Assembly (NCBI GenBank): GCA_963780655.1 | Contig: CAWACP010000006.1 | Coordinates: 248,001-312,000 of the forward strand | DNA: 64,000 bases | Origin: CAWACP01 sp963780655 | GTDB lineage: Bacteria; Acidobacteriota; Terriglobia; Bryobacterales; Bryobacteraceae | Direction of reading: 5' to 3' | Shown here: positions 16,559-24,563 of the stretch, piece by piece | Numbering within the stretch: position 1 is the stretch's first letter | Layout: every line of letters starts with the position of its first letter | Translations under genes and position numbers: made by a program | The notes under the pieces: generated by a model | What the model was told of the DNA's origin: nothing | The model's database searches: none | The model's input: only the letters and a program-made list of their open reading frames with translations

Positions 16559-17689
16559 ATGCGGTGGCTCAGCCTGATCGACTTCGTGGTTCTCACGCTC
16601 GCGTTGTACGCGGTGCTGAGCTGGGCGCGCCAGGCGCGGGCGATGCGCCTCGCTTTCTGGATCGTCGGCCTGTACGCCCTTTCGCTCGTTACCCGCCACT
16701 TCGACCTGATCATTACCAGCTGGGTACTCGATGCGGCTTCCGTCGGTCTCATCGTCATGCTCCTGATGATCTTTCAGCCGGAGCTGCGGCGGGCTTTTCT
16801 GCGGCTGGACAATCTCCTCAGAGTTTCGCCGCGCTCTGCATCGGCCCATGACCCGGCTTACCGCGCCATCAGCGATGCCGGTTTCGCCATGGCGAGAGAG
16901 CGCATCGGAGCGTTGATCGTAATTGTTCGGGACGATTCCATCGCCGAACTGGTGGAAGGCGGAATAGCGATCGGCGCGGAGATCTCCGGCCTGCTTCTGG
17001 AGGCGCTGTTCCAGAAAACATCGCCCCTCCACGACGGTGCGACCATCATTGAAAGCGGCCGCATTACCCGTGCCGGCGTCATTCTTCCGCTTTCGCATCG
17101 GCCCGATGTTCCAGTCCACTTCGGAACCCGGCACCGCGCGGCCATGGGACTCGCGGAACGCTCCGACGCTCTGGTGATCGCAGTTTCAGAGGAGCGCGGC
17201 GAGGTATCGCTGATGCGCGGGCGCACCTGGCGGGTGGCCCCTTCAGCCGCAGAACTACTGGAACTTCTGGAAAAGCTTCAGGCGCCGCGGCGCGCAAGCT
17301 GGACCGAACGAGTGCTTCGCGCCGCTACGCGTAATATGCGCGTGAAGCTGGCCGCCACCGGCCTCGGCGTACTGCTGTGGGCGCTGACATTCTTCGCCTC
17401 GGGAATAACCATACGCACCGTCACTGTGCCGGTGGAGTTCAGTAATGTTCCGAGAGGGCTGAACGTCGTGTATTCCTCAGCAAATGTCCTCGAAGTCTCG
17501 CTGCGGGGCCGGGCGTGGGTGATGGAGAGCACGAATCCGGGCACGCTGGTGGCGCGTTTCGATCTGCGCAGCCAGCATGAAGGCGATGTTAAGCTTTACC
17601 CAACGGCCCGCGATCTGAATCTGCCGCCTGGAGTGCTACTCGATGGCGTCGAGCCGCCGGCGGTGTCAGTGCGGATTCAGAAGCAGTAA
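16559..17689 (+). CDS. cdaA: diadenylate cyclase CdaA fused to a YbbR (CdaR-like) domain
   Basis: A 376-residue protein. Two or three N-terminal membrane helices (residues ~5-70) are followed by a DAC domain with SPLHDGA (about 157-163) and GTRHRAA (about 187-193), the two motifs of c-di-AMP synthases (2 ATP to c-di-AMP). After residue ~260 come another helix (KLAATGLGVLLWALTFFAS) and a single YbbR-type domain. In Firmicutes the YbbR protein CdaR is a separate regulator of CdaA; here both are one chain. The ATG at 16559 is chosen over GTG 16550 because AGGGG lies at suitable distance. The transposon end is only 13 bp upstream, so the original promoter has been displaced to about 3.6 kb away. 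Confidence 0.88.
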   Translation: MRWLSLIDFVVLTLALYAVLSWARQARAMRLAFWIVGLYALSLVTRHFDLIITSWVLDAASVGLIVMLLMIFQPELRRAFLRLDNLLRVSPRSASAHDPAYRAISDAGFAMARERIGALIVIVRDDSIAELVEGGIAIGAEISGLLLEALFQKTSPLHDGATIIESGRITRAGVILPLSHRPDVPVHFGTRHRAAMGLAERSDALVIAVSEERGEVSLMRGRTWRVAPSAAELLELLEKLQAPRRASWTERVLRAATRNMRVKLAATGLGVLLWALTFFASGITIRTVTVPVEFSNVPRGLNVVYSSANVLEVSLRGRAWVMESTNPGTLVARFDLRSQHEGDVKLYPTARDLNLPPGVLLDGVEPPAVSVRIQKQ

Positions 17690-17767
17690 CAGGCCGTGTA
17701 GAGCAGGCGTTGTTAGCGCACGCAGCAGCAACGGCGACCCGCGGCGCGAGTCCCGTGGCTGGCTTTC

Positions 17768-17859
17768 GTGGGGCAGGATTGTATCCTGCGGCGGGATTGT
17801 ATCCCGCCTGGCCGATTGCAAATATTGCAAATCGGCCGCAGGATGAAATCCTGCCCCAC
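17768..17859. repeat. composite palindromic repeat
   Basis: Four small palindromes in a row: CAGGAT-TGT-ATCCTG, GGCGGGAT-TGT-ATCCCGCC, GGCCGATTTGCAAT-type (split as GGCCGATTGCAAAT / ATTGCAAATCGGCC) and CAGGAT-GAA-ATCCTG, framed by GTGGGG and CCCCAC. Its first 46 bp recur exactly at 62925-62970, and the same design, with an IS4 element inside, is at 25742-25797/27323-27359. Confidence 0.85.
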
Positions 17860-17924
17860 GCCGCTGTGGACTTCAGCCCACGGTCCGAGCAGCGCGATCT
17901 GAAGCTCGCACCAGCACGCTCAAG

Positions 17925-18053
17925 ACGGTGCTGAAAAAGTAAGTCAACGCTACCAAGGACAGGCGAAAACGCCTGTTCCACAACACCAGCTCAATGGCTT
18001 ACAGCTATTGTGGAACAGGCCTTCGGCCTGTGAACTTACTTTTTCAGCACCGT
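17925..18053. mobile_element. 129-bp MITE with perfect 20-bp ends
   Basis: Left end ACGGTGCTGAAAAAGTAAGT and its exact reverse complement at the right end. Direct CTCAAG repeats at 17919-17924 and 18054-18059 are a 6-bp target duplication. The interior holds two palindromes (CAGGCGAAAACGCCTG, CAGGCCTTCGGCCTG) inside TTCCACAA/TTGTGGAA. It has no coding capacity. Related pieces lie in the M28 peptidase (11201-11294) and at 33761-33823. No transposase with matching ends is in the window. Confidence 0.85.
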
Positions 18054-18071
18054 CTCAAGCGTGCGCCACGA

Positions 18072-18590
18072 TCAGTCCGTGTGGACGAGCGCCATTGCCG
18101 AGCCCTGCATGTGAACCAGTCGTTCCAGCAGACCGCTGGGGCGCGGTAAAGCGAAGCCGAGGGGCTCCAGCCAGAGGCGCATGTGCAGCGTGACGACTCG
18201 AAGATGGAAACTGCACCAGTGGCGGAAAAGAGTCGAAACCAGTCCCGGCTGATCCTCGCTCGAGTACGCAACCATTTCTCTTGCAATCCGGAAGAAGCGG
18301 TTGAAATCGGCGCTGAGTTCGGCCAGGTACAGCCTGGCGGCGGCGCGGCGGGAGCGGCGGAATCTTCGTCCGATGGATCGTTCATAACCGGGCTGGGATT
18401 CGAGGAATTTCAGGTCCGCGGAATCGAAGAGGCGATCAAGAGGGCGGTATTTCTCGATGGAGAAGTCACTCGGTACAGGGGCGTCCTGCGATGCCCCGGC
18501 GCCTGCACGGCGAAACATCGTCGTGAAGATGGCAGTTAACAGACCTGCGATCAGCAGGAATCCCAGAATCGATATGTAAAGACCCGACAT
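18072..18590 (-). CDS. membrane-anchored protein of unknown function
   Basis: A 172-residue protein. An N-terminal membrane helix (SGLYISILGFLLIAGLLTAIF, residues 2-22) is followed by a charged, mostly helical cytoplasmic part rich in arginine (about 75-90, GRRFRRSRRAAARLY). It has no enzyme motif I recognise. Single-helix proteins like this are found in acidobacterial genomes. The MITE at 17925-18053 lies just beyond its 3' end. It is in the same direction as the 18703-19500 gene but about 110 bp from it. Confidence 0.65.
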   Translation of the reverse strand: MSGLYISILGFLLIAGLLTAIFTTMFRRAGAGASQDAPVPSDFSIEKYRPLDRLFDSADLKFLESQPGYERSIGRRFRRSRRAAARLYLAELSADFNRFFRIAREMVAYSSEDQPGLVSTLFRHWCSFHLRVVTLHMRLWLEPLGFALPRPSGLLERLVHMQGSAMALVHTD

Positions 18591-18702
18591 GTCTCAACGC
18601 GACGCAACGATGCCCCAAGAATATACGAAGTCGGCGGACAACGCAACTGTTTTACATTTTTATACCAGACCTTATACGGCATTAAAGTGGGGGACTCCGC
18701 GT

Positions 18703-19500
18703 CTAAGTGGGTTCGCGCCGTGCGGTTCGGATCAGCGCGCCATTTATAGCCGTCAATTCAGACATTATGCGCACCTTGTCATCCTCGGCCCAGTGGCGCG
18801 CAATCGAAACAGACCTGGTTTCACCGGCTCGGTTCAGGGCGACCGCCCAGAGCGACAGAGACACCGGTTGGGCGAACAGCGCCACTATGCCTCCGATTCG
18901 CCAGTAATAGCCCGAGTTTTGCACGAGGAGCGCCAGGGCCGTTGGCACCATAAAGACGGCGTACCCGATCAAATAAATGACCGCGTTCCGGGGGACGCGC
19001 ACCGGGAACCACGCCAGAAAAGCCGCAATGAACAGGACGAACAGCGCGACGCTGCTGACTAGCGCGCGATCAACCGCGTAGAAACGCTCCAGAACGTAGT
19101 GCGGTTGTTTTTCCACGGCGAAAAGCAGCACCGATCCGGCGATGCAGGCAGTTATGCAGAAGTTCATATACCTGCGCGCCGCGGAGGCGATGCCGATCAG
19201 ATCGCGCAGAACGCTGCCGTACAACTCCAGTACCATCACCAGATAAAGGATCACGGACAGAATCTCGGCGACCATGTAGAAGGTGGCGTAGTGCCATCCC
19301 CTGGGGTTCAGCCGGAGCACGACAGGCAATAGTGTAAGCGTACCGCTCGTTAATACATAAGCGCTCAGCGCGGGATACGTGGTCACCAAACGGAGAGAAT
19401 AAAGCCGCAGAAACACCACGAACGGAACTACAATGTTGCAAAACAGTAGTATCTGCTCGTAGTGGGGAAGACCGGTCATAAGCTGGGCGCGCCCGGCCAT
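18703..19500 (-). CDS. seven-helix integral membrane protein, unknown function
   Basis: 265 residues with about seven hydrophobic segments (residues ~17-35, 40-60, 70-95, 110-130, 150-172, 177-200 and 205-225) and a soluble C-terminal tail. A second ATG (19479, MTGLPHYEQIL) is an equally possible start; neither has a clear ribosome site. No catalytic or transport motif is seen. The even spacing of the helices is real coding evidence, but no function can be assigned. Confidence 0.65.
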   Translation of the reverse strand: MAGRAQLMTGLPHYEQILLFCNIVVPFVVFLRLYSLRLVTTYPALSAYVLTSGTLTLLPVVLRLNPRGWHYATFYMVAEILSVILYLVMVLELYGSVLRDLIGIASAARRYMNFCITACIAGSVLLFAVEKQPHYVLERFYAVDRALVSSVALFVLFIAAFLAWFPVRVPRNAVIYLIGYAVFMVPTALALLVQNSGYYWRIGGIVALFAQPVSLSLWAVALNRAGETRSVSIARHWAEDDKVRIMSELTAINGALIRTARREPT

Positions 19501-19565
19501 CCAGGCGCGTTCACGTTGAGTTTATCACCGGTTTCAGGCGACTACAAACGGAACAGCTGTCCCGC

Positions 19566-19682
19566 TCAGGGCTGGGTGCAGCCGGTGGGCGGGCAAAGCG
19601 GCGGGGGAAGGCTCTTCGGCGTACTGGAAACAGCGGCCATCTGAAGGGCGAGCGCAGCGCAGAATACGATCTTTTTGAACAT
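19566..19682 (-). CDS. 38-residue secreted proline/cysteine peptide
   Basis: ATG at 19682 is preceded by AGGAG at nine bases. The product has a textbook signal peptide (MFKKIVFCAALALQMAAVSS) and a short mature tail, TPKSLPPPLCPPTGCTQP, with two cysteines six residues apart. Signal peptidase I cleavage after AVSS or nearby would leave about 18 residues, so a peptide with one disulphide is possible. No homologue is known to me. The strong ribosome site, signal peptide and lack of a competing frame support a real gene. Confidence 0.55.
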   Translation of the reverse strand: MFKKIVFCAALALQMAAVSSTPKSLPPPLCPPTGCTQP

Positions 19683-19894
19683 CTTTTTTCTCCTGAGGGG
19701 GTTGAGATTACGCAAATCCAGCGTACGGTGGAGGGGGATGCGGGCCGGAGAAAACTGGAAGAATTTCTGATTTCAGAACAACTCTGCGCGGCAATTCGGA
19801 ATGTGGCGGCAGTTGGCCGCCGACGGCGGACGATGGCGAGGCAAGCCGTGGCCCAAAATGTGAGCGATGGCTGTACTATGGGAAACGCGGAACA

Positions 19895-20374
19895 ATGCCT
19901 TCGAACAGCACGCCAGTGGAACGCCGGAATGCCAGCGCGGACCTGTGGCTCAGGACGCTGTCACAGATTCCATCGGTCTTCGGCCGGCTGGTCTACCTCG
20001 CATCTCTCCGCGAGCCGAACACCGGACGATACCACCACCAGGGTTTGCAGGCGCTGTTCGGTCCGGACGAAGCCAGCCGCGCCCTGCGACTGAGCCACAA
20101 CGCGTGTTGCAGGGAGTGGTTGCGGTGCAGCCTCGAGGAGCAGAAGGCCGACCTGGAGCTCTACCTTTCGGCGCAGAGCGCCGGGCCGTCTGAGGTGGCC
20201 GGCCGCTGGCTGGAGTTCGATTTCTGGCGCACCGTTCTGCCCGAGTCAATCCGCGGTGCGGAGCGCGCTTTGTTTGTCGCCAACGTGGACGCTCTGCTCA
20301 GCCTCCTGCGGAAGGGGGGCGGCGATTCTGCGGCTGGTTCAACGGCATCGCCACTGCGGTCACCTGCCCAATGA
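19895..20374 (+). CDS. conserved hypothetical protein
   Basis: 159 residues, MPSNSTPVERRNASADL. The core, roughly residues 20-75 (LRTLSQIPSVFGRLVYLASL, NTGRYHHQGLQALFG), looks like a conserved helical domain that I associate with acidobacterial hypothetical proteins; no catalytic motif is visible. The 3' end overlaps the convergent XRE regulator by 77 bp, so the last 25 residues (proline/serine-rich) may be a run-on. The start lacks a strong ribosome site. Confidence 0.6.
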   Translation: MPSNSTPVERRNASADLWLRTLSQIPSVFGRLVYLASLREPNTGRYHHQGLQALFGPDEASRALRLSHNACCREWLRCSLEEQKADLELYLSAQSAGPSEVAGRWLEFDFWRTVLPESIRGAERALFVANVDALLSLLRKGGGDSAAGSTASPLRSPAQ

Positions 20375-21092
20375 TATCCACTTCGCCGGCGTCGAACGTG
20401 AGGGGCATACACCCCGACGCGGCATGGGGTAGCATGGCAATGCGCTCTTCCTGCTGAAGGCACCAGCCGCAGTAGTACCCGCTGCGATGTTCGATGAAAT
20501 AAATTGGCCGGTCCAACTCGCCGGTCCATCCCGAATTCACGATCCGGCGCTTCGATTCATCGATCACAACGAAGCTTCCGGGCTGCACGATGGGGTACAT
20601 AAACCAGTCGTCGGTTCCGATAATGCCGTAGCGGAGTCCGCCCGACAGATCGAGCGAATCCAGAAGCAGCAGGGGAATTTTGCCCCATCTTTGAATCATT
20701 CGCGTGAGATAGGAAGTGCGGCCAGGGTCGAATCCAGGATCGAGCGAAAGCGGAAACAGGACATTTCCGAGCCGTCCGGCGCCGGATCTGAGTTCGTGCG
20801 TACGCGGCGCCTCGGCGCTCTGGCCGTCGGCGATCATGCACGACAGATCGATGCCGTACCAGCCGAGAACCTCCTCAAAATCGAGCCGATAGATGGCGCA
20901 AAGCGAGTAGAGGCGGTGCACTGAGGGGATTACGCCTTTGGTTTCAATGTCCGACAGACGGCTGGCGAGCACGATGAAATCGTCGTTGTGGCGTTTTCCC
21001 GCAATCTTCTGGCTGGCATCCTGGACGTCGCGAAACTTGAGGCCCAGTCGATCGCGGGCGAGGCGCAGTTTCTGTCCGGGGTCCTCCACCAT
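20298..21092 (-). CDS. XRE-family regulator with S24/LexA-like C-terminal domain
   Basis: 264 residues. Start at MVEDPGQKLRLARDRLGLKF, where the helix-turn-helix domain (residues ~8-80) begins; the frame continues upstream without similarity. The C-terminal half includes DDWFMYPIVQPGSFVVIDES, resembling the beta-rich S24/LexA-like fold of phage-type repressors. I do not see a clear Ser-Lys self-cleavage pair, so cleavage is not claimed. It is divergent from ubiX with about 180 bp between the starts and overlaps the convergent gene at 19895-20374. The targets are unknown. Confidence 0.75.
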   Translation of the reverse strand: MVEDPGQKLRLARDRLGLKFRDVQDASQKIAGKRHNDDFIVLASRLSDIETKGVIPSVHRLYSLCAIYRLDFEEVLGWYGIDLSCMIADGQSAEAPRTHELRSGAGRLGNVLFPLSLDPGFDPGRTSYLTRMIQRWGKIPLLLLDSLDLSGGLRYGIIGTDDWFMYPIVQPGSFVVIDESKRRIVNSGWTGELDRPIYFIEHRSGYYCGWCLQQEERIAMLPHAASGCMPLTFDAGEVDIIGQVTAVAMPLNQPQNRRPPSAGG

Positions 21093-21270
21093 GATATGAT
21101 TTTCACCGTCTCCCGAAAAAGGAAGGCTGCCAATGTGGGATTTGCAGCCCGGAAACATCCTGGGAGTCGGTGGTACCGCTCGGATTATATCGGCAGCAAT
21201 TCGCGGTTGCAAGACCGCGAACACAAAAGTGTTCTGAAAACAGAACAGCAATGGCAGGCAGGAGACTTTT

Positions 21271-21846
21271 TTGCGAATCGTTGTGGGGGTGTCCGGCGCG
21301 AGTGGCGCCATATACGGCTGGCGTATGCTCGAGAAACTGCGCAGCCGTGGAGATGTGGAGATCCATCTGGTGATGACCCGGGCCGCGGAGCGGACCGCCT
21401 GGCTTGAGATGGGCCGAACCGGAGCGGATTTCCGGGCGCTGGCGCACCAGCACTACTCGCCGGCCGATATCGGGGCGCCGCTGGCCAGCGGATCGTTTCT
21501 GACGGCGGGAATGGCCGTCGCCCCCTGCTCCATCCGCGCCGTCTCCGCCATTGCCGCCGGCATCACCGATGATCTTCTCACCCGCGCCGCGGACGTCTGC
21601 CTCAAGGAGCGCCGCCGTCTGGTGCTGATGGTTCGGGAGTCTCCGTTCCATGCGGGCCACCTGCGGACGATGCTGGCCGTCAGCGAACTGGGGGCGATCG
21701 TTGCTCCTCCCGTTCCGGCGTTCTATCTCAAACCGCAAACAGTGGAGGAGATTGTCGACCATTCCGTGGAGCGCGTGCTCGACCTGCTCGGCCTGCCTTC
21801 GGCCGAAGCCGTGCGCTGGGACGGCGGGGAGACGCACGGATCATGA
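21271..21846 (+). CDS. ubiX: flavin prenyltransferase UbiX
   Basis: 191 residues. The start is TTG at 21271, with AGGAG six bases upstream and the product beginning MRIVVGVSGASGAIYG, the FMN-binding N-terminus of this family. Further motifs are MAVAPCSIRAVSAIAAGITDDLL and the ERRRLVLMVRESPFHAGHL active-site region. UbiX joins dimethylallyl phosphate to reduced FMN to make prenyl-FMN, the cofactor of UbiD-type decarboxylases used in quinone biosynthesis; no ubiD is in the window. The stop overlaps the pheA start by four bases (ATGA), so the two are translationally coupled. Confidence 0.93.
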   Translation: MRIVVGVSGASGAIYGWRMLEKLRSRGDVEIHLVMTRAAERTAWLEMGRTGADFRALAHQHYSPADIGAPLASGSFLTAGMAVAPCSIRAVSAIAAGITDDLLTRAADVCLKERRRLVLMVRESPFHAGHLRTMLAVSELGAIVAPPVPAFYLKPQTVEEIVDHSVERVLDLLGLPSAEAVRWDGGETHGS

Positions 21847-22682
21847 GGAAAATCCGCACAGGCTTTCAGGGCGAGCGGGGCGCATTCAGTCAGGAAGCCG
21901 TCCGGCAGTTGCTCGGCGACCGGGCCGCGATTGCCCCCTTCGAGCGCTTCGACCAGGTGTTCCGGGCGCTCGACGGCGGGAAGATCGATGCCGCCGTCAT
22001 CCCTATCGAGAACACGCTGGCCGGATCGGTGCACGAGAACTACGATCACCTGCTGGAATATGATGTCCGCATCGTCGGCGAGACCAATGTCCGGATTGTC
22101 CACAATCTGATTGTCCGGCCCGGCGTTCGTTTTCGCGATCTCCGGCGCGTTTATTCGCATCCGGTGGCGTTAAATCAGTGCCTGCGGTTTTTCTCCGACA
22201 ATCCGCACATCGAGAAAATGCCGTTTTACGACACTGCGGGCAGCGTAAAAATGATTACCGCGGATGGTCTGGACGACGCGGGCGCCATTGCCTCTTCCAT
22301 CGCCGCGGTTATTTACGGCGCGCAGATCCTCCGGCGATCGATTGAAGACGACCGGCGCAATTTCACCCGCTTCTTCCTGCTGCGCAGGGCTGCGGCCGCG
22401 CGGCCAAGGAACCGCATGGACGCTACGCTCAAGACCTCCATCGTATTCACTACCCGCAACACCCCCGGGGCCCTGTTCCGCTGCATCAGCGCGTTCGCCC
22501 TGCGCGATCTCAATCTGACCAGGATCGAATCCCGGCCGCTGCGCGGAAAACCCTGGGAGTACCTGTTCTACGTCGATTTTCTCGGCCGCGAAGAGGAGCC
22601 GCGCGTGCAAAATGCGCTGAACCACCTGCGCGAGCTGGCCGATTACCTGCGTGTGCTGGGAAGCTACCCGCGCGGAGAATAG
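21843..22682 (+). CDS. pheA: prephenate dehydratase
   Basis: 279 residues, a monofunctional prephenate dehydratase (prephenate to phenylpyruvate, phenylalanine synthesis). The N-terminal GFQGERGAFSQEA and IPIENTLAGSVHENYD motifs and the catalytic NFTRFFLL (about residue 178) define the catalytic domain. Residues ~195-275 form an ACT domain with the ESRPLRGKPWEYLFYVD motif, which binds phenylalanine for feedback inhibition. There is no chorismate mutase domain at the N-terminus. It overlaps ubiX by four bases. Confidence 0.94.
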   Translation: MRKIRTGFQGERGAFSQEAVRQLLGDRAAIAPFERFDQVFRALDGGKIDAAVIPIENTLAGSVHENYDHLLEYDVRIVGETNVRIVHNLIVRPGVRFRDLRRVYSHPVALNQCLRFFSDNPHIEKMPFYDTAGSVKMITADGLDDAGAIASSIAAVIYGAQILRRSIEDDRRNFTRFFLLRRAAAARPRNRMDATLKTSIVFTTRNTPGALFRCISAFALRDLNLTRIESRPLRGKPWEYLFYVDFLGREEEPRVQNALNHLRELADYLRVLGSYPRGE

Positions 22683-22725
22683 GAGCACGCAGGCAGGTGG
22701 AGCAGGCCTGCCGGACTTCTGGCGC

Positions 22726-23559
22726 CTACTCCACCAGCCGCCGCAGTAGTTCCACTCCCGCGCGCATATCCCGCAGCCGTTCCTCCTGATTGCCGCACTC
22801 GCGCTCGATGTTCAGCGGGCCGGAGAACCCGATCGCCCTCAGCGTTGCGATGAAGCGCTCCATACCGACGCTTCCCTGCCCCAGCGGCATCTCCGTTCCC
22901 AGGTGAATCCCATCGGCGGGCTCCGGTCCCATGGCATCCTTGCAGTGCACCGAAATCAAGTGGGCCCCCAGCTCGCGCAGCGCATCCACGGGATCGCCAG
23001 TGCCATACAGAATCATGTTGGCCGGGTCGAAATTGATGGCGATATTCCGCCGATCCACGTCGCCAAGAAATGCGAGCAGCGCCCCGGCGGTTTCCTGGCC
23101 GGTTTCGAGGGCGAAGGTCTGGCCGTGCCGCGCCGCGTAGTCGCAAATGCGCCGTACCAGTTCGCGGACCTCGACATAATCGGCGTGCGTCTGTTCTTCC
23201 GGGACAAAGCCGATGTGGCAGGCAATGCTGGTAACGCCGACCGCCGCGGCGAAGTCGCTGACCGCGCACATCCGCTCGAACCGCTCAATCCGCGTTTGCC
23301 GCGGAATGAAACCAACCGTGCGCTCGACGGTGGGAATGTCGGCGTAGTCCTCACCGGTGAACGCGGCGAACACCGTGACCAGGGTAAACTGCTCCTGGTC
23401 CAGCGCGGCCTTCCAGTCGTCGGCTACCGTGTTGTCCAGCTCGAGCGTGCCGGGAATGCCGAGTTGGCCGCAACGAACGCCCAGAGCGGCGATCTCCGCC
23501 AGGGTGTCACGCCCGGCCCAGAACATCACCCCCGGTTCGAGCTTCTTCAGATGTTGCAT
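22726..23559 (-). CDS. sugar phosphate isomerase/epimerase family TIM-barrel protein
   Basis: 278 residues from MQHLKKLEPGVMFWAGRDTL. Motifs of the AP-endonuclease-2/xylose isomerase-like barrel are visible: SIACHIGFVPEE, FALETGQETAG (metal-binding glutamate), NIAINFDPANMI, LISVHCKDA and a late GPLNIERECG. The substrate is unknown; such proteins often act on inositols or keto-sugars together with Gfo/Idh/MocA oxidoreductases, and here the gene overlaps one by 13 bp, so both probably serve one carbohydrate pathway. The frame is open far upstream of this ATG, but the extra part is antisense-like and shows no similarity. Confidence 0.87.
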   Translation of the reverse strand: MQHLKKLEPGVMFWAGRDTLAEIAALGVRCGQLGIPGTLELDNTVADDWKAALDQEQFTLVTVFAAFTGEDYADIPTVERTVGFIPRQTRIERFERMCAVSDFAAAVGVTSIACHIGFVPEEQTHADYVEVRELVRRICDYAARHGQTFALETGQETAGALLAFLGDVDRRNIAINFDPANMILYGTGDPVDALRELGAHLISVHCKDAMGPEPADGIHLGTEMPLGQGSVGMERFIATLRAIGFSGPLNIERECGNQEERLRDMRAGVELLRRLVE

Positions 23560-24563
23560 GCGATTCGTTCTCCGTTTCGATTTCTCGATTCTTCGAGCAG
23601 CCGCAGCAGCGAAACAGCCGCCGCCGACTCTTCGGGCGGGCACAGATCCGGCAGTTTCTGATCCGCGCAGCAGTTCAGAAAGTAGCGCATTTGTTCCACA
23701 TAGCCGTCCGCGGCTGCGAGGGGCAGAAGGCGCTGCTCGCCGGCGGCGGAGTATAAGGTGGGAGCGCGCACGCCCGAGCTGAACTCCACGGTCCCGCCGT
23801 CCGCGACGACCGTGTACTCCATGGAGAACGGGCACGCGCCGGGGTGCTGCCAGCCGCCGCTGACGATCACCGACCGCCCCCCTTCGTAATGCAACGTGCC
23901 GGTGATGACGTCGATGCCGGCCGGGGCGTTCACAAAACCTGTGGCGGACACGCTGTCCGGCGCGTCGAACAGGTGAATCGCCATGTCCACATCGTGAATG
24001 AGCAGGTCGAAAACGCCGCCTCCGCTGCGGTTCGGATCGGCCAGCCATCCGCTCCACCCTGGCGCGGCGCACCGGCGCCGGAATACCGCGTGACGGATGC
24101 TGCCCAGGCCATCGGAGGCAAGGGCTTCGCGCAACGCTCGGTACTCCGGAAAGAACCGAAGCACCTGGGCGGTCATCAGGATACGCTGGCTGCGGTACGA
24201 CTCGGCCACCATCGCATCCGCCGAGGCCCGGTCCAGCGCCATGGGCTTTTCCACCAGTACGTGCTTGCCCGCCCGGAGCGCTCGGACGGCCGTTTCGGCG
24301 TGCAGATACGTTGGCAGGCAGATGTCCACGGCGTCGATGTCCGGATCGCTGAACAGGCCGTCAGGACTGCGGTATTTGCGAACGGCGCTGAAATCGAACC
24401 GGCCGCCGCCCGCGCCGATGTTGCCCCGGACGCGCGTCAGATCGCCCGCTAGTTTCGTGTCGTCGTTGCTCAGAACCGCCTGGAGATGGGCATCCGGAAT
24501 GGACGACAAGGCTCTCACGTGCGTACTCCCCATGAATCCGAGACCCAGCACGGCAACCCTCAT
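23547..24563 (-). CDS. Gfo/Idh/MocA-family NAD(P)-dependent oxidoreductase
   Basis: 338 residues from MRVAVLGLGFMGSTHVRAL, the Rossmann nucleotide-binding motif, which fixes the start. HVLVEKPMALD (about residue 90) is the family's EKP motif with the catalytic lysine, and GGGVFDLLIHDVDMAIHLF is the substrate-site histidine region. The enzyme presumably oxidises or reduces a sugar or inositol hydroxyl; the substrate is unknown. Its 3' end overlaps the start of the TIM-barrel gene by 13 bp, giving a two-gene operon. Confidence 0.88.
   Translation of the reverse strand: MRVAVLGLGFMGSTHVRALSSIPDAHLQAVLSNDDTKLAGDLTRVRGNIGAGGGRFDFSAVRKYRSPDGLFSDPDIDAVDICLPTYLHAETAVRALRAGKHVLVEKPMALDRASADAMVAESYRSQRILMTAQVLRFFPEYRALREALASDGLGSIRHAVFRRRCAAPGWSGWLADPNRSGGGVFDLLIHDVDMAIHLFDAPDSVSATGFVNAPAGIDVITGTLHYEGGRSVIVSGGWQHPGACPFSMEYTVVADGGTVEFSSGVRAPTLYSAAGEQRLLPLAAADGYVEQMRYFLNCCADQKLPDLCPPEESAAAVSLLRLLEESRNRNGERIACNI

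Noticed and set aside
22726..24072. A 448-residue version of the TIM-barrel protein
   Set aside because: The extra N-terminal part is the Gfo/Idh/MocA gene read out of frame; the start at 23559 agrees with the family.
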